Below, piece after piece: positions 60,078-64,000 of a stretch of 64,000 nt of DNA (positions are counted from its first letter, which is position 1; each line of letters opens with the position of its first letter). The translations under genes were made by a program, and so were the position numbers. Under the pieces are notes generated by a model. That model did no database searches. It was not told the DNA's origin and worked only from the letters and a program-made list of their open reading frames with translations. The DNA is from Serilophus lunatus (taxonomy: Eukaryota; Chordata; Aves; Passeriformes; Eurylaimidae). The stretch spans positions 682,001-746,000 of the forward strand of contig VXBA01003089.1 of assembly GCA_013399895.1 (NCBI GenBank), in the 5' to 3' direction.

Positions 60078-63000
60078 AGCTGGAGCAGGGGGAATGTGAG
60101 GAATGGAGCTGTTCTGCCATTCCTTCCCCACATGAATTCTTTAATAAAGGCACTTTTCCAGGTATTCTGGTACTGAATGAGGTTTACTATGTCTGGTAGA
60201 GCTCTTTCCAAGGTGATCTTGCCAGTTTAAGCTGAAATATTACAACGGCTTTGAATGTCTTTTGTAGGCTGAGTTGACCACATGTTCTGGGTATTACTAT
60301 TTGAATATAGTTATGTGAGATTTAATTAGAACTGCTTTATAAGCCTTTATCATAACAGGGGGAAAAGTATGGTTCAGTAGAAAAAGCCAAGAGGAATGAG
60401 ATCTAGAAAAATATTACTTTAAGTCATACAAATATGTTTTGAAAATTTCATATCTAGATGGCATTAAAATCATGGTATCTAGACTTAAGGAGATAAACAC
60501 TTGTAATGATGTCTTTGGTATAATGAAATTTGCCTGTCTATAAAGGTCTTTGTCTGGGTTTGGTGGGGTTTTTTCCCCTACTGCAAAATACATTTGTAAA
60601 GGTAGTTTCAACAGATATTTGGAGACTTTGACGTGCTTTGCTATCCATATAGTTTTATATGAATTGGTAATTTTTATGTGTGCTCTATTCAACTGAATGT
60701 TTATAAGACTTTCTGATCTCAAAAATGCCTGCTAAAAATATAATTGCCTTGAAATGACTGACATAAGATTTATTCATTTGCCCTTTAAGCACTTTGCAAC
60801 TTATTTCCATTTTTTTCTCCCTCGGTTTTGCCTCCAGTAAAATCCTAAATTTTTCTAATCTGCTGTGCTATTTTAATTAGAAAATTTTCCCTTATTTGTA
60901 TAAGCAAGTAGTATTATAAGTTTGAGAATGCAAATCATTCATCCATTAAAACTCTATTTCTCATATTGTAAGTTTGATTCATTTAGGAAAGAGAAAAATC
61001 ATGGCATGGAATAGAATTATGCAATGTCATGGACACATTAACATTTGGATCAAAATTTTACATTGTGTCAGCCAGTAAACAGTATAAATGGTTCAGATTT
61101 GCAATAAATAATTGTCTATTAATACCTTGGCGTGGTGTAGCAAATTAAAGTCTCACTTCAGTAAGCACAGATGTAGGTAAGAGCTGGGGCCTGAAGAAGG
61201 CAACTGCTATGCAGCATTAAAGTAGAAAAAGCATCATGCAACGTTACTGCATCTTTCCAGCAATGAAAATAATGTATACAGATTGAAACAGTAATAGACG
61301 AACATAGGGGGAGGTAGGTTTTAGGTGCAGTTAAGTCTAATCAAAGCAAGATTTAGAACCATTTGTTTTAGATACTTTGGCAGACGCTTCCTGCAGAAGA
61401 TTAAAAGAAGCATTTTAAAATACAGCATTGTGTGCTGTTGCATATGGAACAGAGCCCATAATTCAGGATGATCAGGACATATGATACTTAGGGACCTACT
61501 GGGTCATTATGTTGGATCCATTCCTGTGGCAGTCAAACAGTCCAAAAATTATTATCTGTATACTTTTTTTGTTAAACTCCTGCGTTTTGCAGCTTGCAGG
61601 TTGTTGCAAATTGTCTTGAGATTTTTGTAAATTTAATTGCTAACTGAAATTTGGTCAAATTACTTCAGTAACTTCCTGCCCCACAGACTGTGAGCAGATG
61701 GTCCTGAATGATCAGTATCTGAAACTCAAAAGTTCAGTTTTCTCAATGTGGGTTATTTCTGTGAGTGTTTTAACAAGCAGACATGCCATTGCTTCAGTAA
61801 TGAAATTCAACAAAAATAGAAGTATGAAAATAATTTAAAAATTTGAATATATATAAACAATTAGGTATTAATGATTTTTTAGAGAGCTCCAGTACATAAC
61901 ATTGTCCCTCAGCTGTCTCTAGTGATGTCCTCCAAGAACCAAAATTACTGTTACTCAAGTTTTGAGTATGTTTTTTCTTTTGTGTTACCAACTCAGCCTG
62001 TAATCCTGTAACACAATCTAGCTTGTCCATACACTAATGGAAAGGCATTAATCAAAACACTGTTCTCCGTTACATTACCTATAAAGTAATATCTCCTTAT
62101 TTTGCATTTCTTAATGGTTTCTTTGTCCGAGACTGTTTGAAAATACACCCTCAGTTTGCAGGACTGCAAGTCATTCATGGTCTGTGCTTGATTGGCTGAG
62201 TAATCTTTCTCATTTTCTTTGGTACTTTATGTTCATGTCCCTGGCGTCTGGAACATGAGTCGATGCATTTTTAGGCAGAGTGCAAGGTCTATATTTTGTA
62301 GATCTGAAGCTGGTCCTGCTACCTGAACAAAACAAAGGCTTAAAAGCCTTCCTCCAGTCCAACCAAAATGTGATGCCTGCTCTGAGAGAACACAAGAACG
62401 ATCTGCTTTCTGCATTGCCTTGTGCAGTGGGACTGTTGAAAGAGTTATAAATGTACTCATGAAAGCAAATGGCTCTGGGCTTGGGAGCTCTTTGGGCAGG
62501 CTTGAGAGCTTCTTCCTTAGCTCCTGCAGCAGTGTTATACCTCTTCTCCAAACCTCTGAGGCTGTTAATAAAAACCTGAAAATCATCCATCTAATAAAAC
62601 TCATGTCACTCCTTGGAACACTTAGACCTCCTCAAGTTCCAATGATTTGCTCTGTTTGTGTAGCATACTCTGTTGATTTAAGTCCTTGCATAGTTACTGT
62701 GAAATAAAGCCTCTTATTACATGGTTGTCCACAAAGTAACTTTACTGAGAGCAGTGGTGATTACAGAGTAAATTGTGTTAATCCTCCTGTGCTATTGTTT
62801 GGTAAAAGTATAATTATTCCAGGTCACCTGTGCCAATCGAAATTACTGGATAATTTTTCTCTTCTCCCTTCTTGCAACAATTTCAAGTTAGAACACTGAT
62901 GGTATCTCAGGAGGGTATGTGGATCCAAGCCCACCAGACCAATGCAACTTATCAGCAGAAAACTAATTACAAGGAAAGAGGTTAAATTTGTCTGCATGAG

Positions 63001-64000
63001 CAGCTGTACCTACCTTTTTAGCCCCTTCATTGAAATTGAGCTTAATATTACATGGAATAGACTTCGCTCCCACTCAGTTGCTGTGTGGCGACTTCTGAAA
63101 TGAATTAGACATCCTGAATTCTCTCTGACACTTACAAGTTATAAATTTTGAACAAGACAGACACGAGTTTGGTGGAACAGTGAAAGACCTAGAGCAGGAT
63201 TTGAAGAAGGCTGTGGTTAAAGAATCCCATATAATAAAAATAGAGCCAGAAGCTACAGCAAATGAAGTATTTGTTCTGTGGACAGAGAATGCAAGTCACC
63301 ATAGTTAACAAAGTGTGACTGTTTTGCATAAGCAATGAAGTGCACACATCCATAGTGTAACAAAAAAAGTGCTAGGGATATGATATGACATGACCTGACA
63401 TGATTTTCTTTAATACTGGCCTGAGTGGCCTGCTGGGATATGATACATAACCAGCTCTCATCAGGGCTCCAGCAACATGTGAAGCACTATCTAGTCATGC
63501 CTTTCCTGTGACACTTCTACCTCCAATATATCACACAGCAAAGCCAACACAACAGAAACACACATATCAATGTGCACAATATCATCCTGGTACAGAAATT
63601 TTCACAGTTAATTAAAAAAATCAAATATAACCAGTCTATCTCCTTGCTAAACTAATTAAAAATATAAATACAATAAGCCCTGACTGAGCTTTTGACAGGT
63701 CATTAAAATACAGAAAATTGAGTCAAGTACAAGGACTAGGTTCAGTACATAACAGTGTGAAATTATGAAATAAAATGGTGAGACTGAAGTTAAATTAACA
63801 TTTTGTTTCTATTGTTCCTCACCTGGTGTCAGTGGCTGAATTTACACTGTGCAGTTCTCCAAAGGTAAAGGACCAGGCAGTTTACCATTCAAAGTCAAAG
63901 ATGCCACTTATTGCTTCCTTCTGGCTTTTAAATCTGCATCCCTGGCAGCATTATCAGCTGTGTGTATTCCATGTGGTGTCCTTCTGACCATAAATTTTTA
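60078..64000. other. Unique noncoding DNA to the window end
   Basis: No gene is recognised. Overlapping minus-strand frames of 126 and 123 codons (62210-62604), with a 95-codon frame on the plus strand, lie in a slightly GC-richer part; none has a known domain. A short ATGAC-type repeat (GATATGACATGACCTGACAT) lies near 63382-63401. Confidence 0.5.

Noticed and set aside
59934..60211. Minus-strand frames rich in Phe, Gly, Trp and Val resembling membrane segments
   Set aside because: They translate the A/C-rich low-complexity tract.
1..64000. CRISPR arrays, prokaryotic operons, phage or plasmid features, endogenous retroviral genes or LTR pairs
   Set aside because: No spaced direct repeats, no dense coding, no gag/pol-like frames and no long paired terminal repeats were seen.

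Overview
The window looks like noncoding DNA from a bird, most likely a passerine. The base composition is AT-rich. I recognise no protein-coding exon, no functional RNA gene and no promoter-type CpG island. The organism call rests on three repeats: a tRNA-Ile-derived SINE with a CR1 tail (about 10578-10713) that resembles the zebra-finch TguSINE1 type, an avian CR1 3' end (about 25190-25275), and the lack of mammalian Alu, L1 or B-type repeats. Family names are from memory and no search was run.

Layout. 1-10577 is AT-rich unique DNA with no recognised feature beyond short simple repeats. 10578-10713 is the tRNA-Ile/CR1 SINE. 11361-11898 is a complete non-autonomous hAT-type DNA transposon with 16-bp terminal inverted repeats, an 8-bp target duplication (7 of 8 identical), a 32-bp exact internal tandem duplication and a very CpG-rich core. 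11907-34018 is mostly unique sequence with one ancient MIR-like SINE (about 14800-14905), a paired forkhead-type inverted repeat (16045-16087), several homeodomain-motif clusters and the CR1 3' end. 34020-36050 is more mixed: a GC-rich patch, a better preserved MIR (about 34870-35028), a strong G-quadruplex candidate (35693-35722) and an A/C-rich tract. 39590-41960 holds decayed pieces of an old CR1/L3-like LINE: an endonuclease segment with the GITETWW motif, then a reverse-transcriptase and 3' segment. 42000-64000 is unique AT-rich DNA with two weak minus-strand MIR-like fragments, GC-richer patches at about 50100-50560 and 52150-52800, and an A/C-rich tract at about 59996-60077.

No genes work together here. 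The open reading frames are short (126 codons or fewer in the strongest cases), often overlap on opposite strands, and match no family I know. The natural reading is an intergenic region or a large intron. The main interest is repeat archaeology (one young-looking DNA transposon beside very old amniote SINE and LINE fossils) and a few possible cis-regulatory stretches. I found no convincing new biological system.
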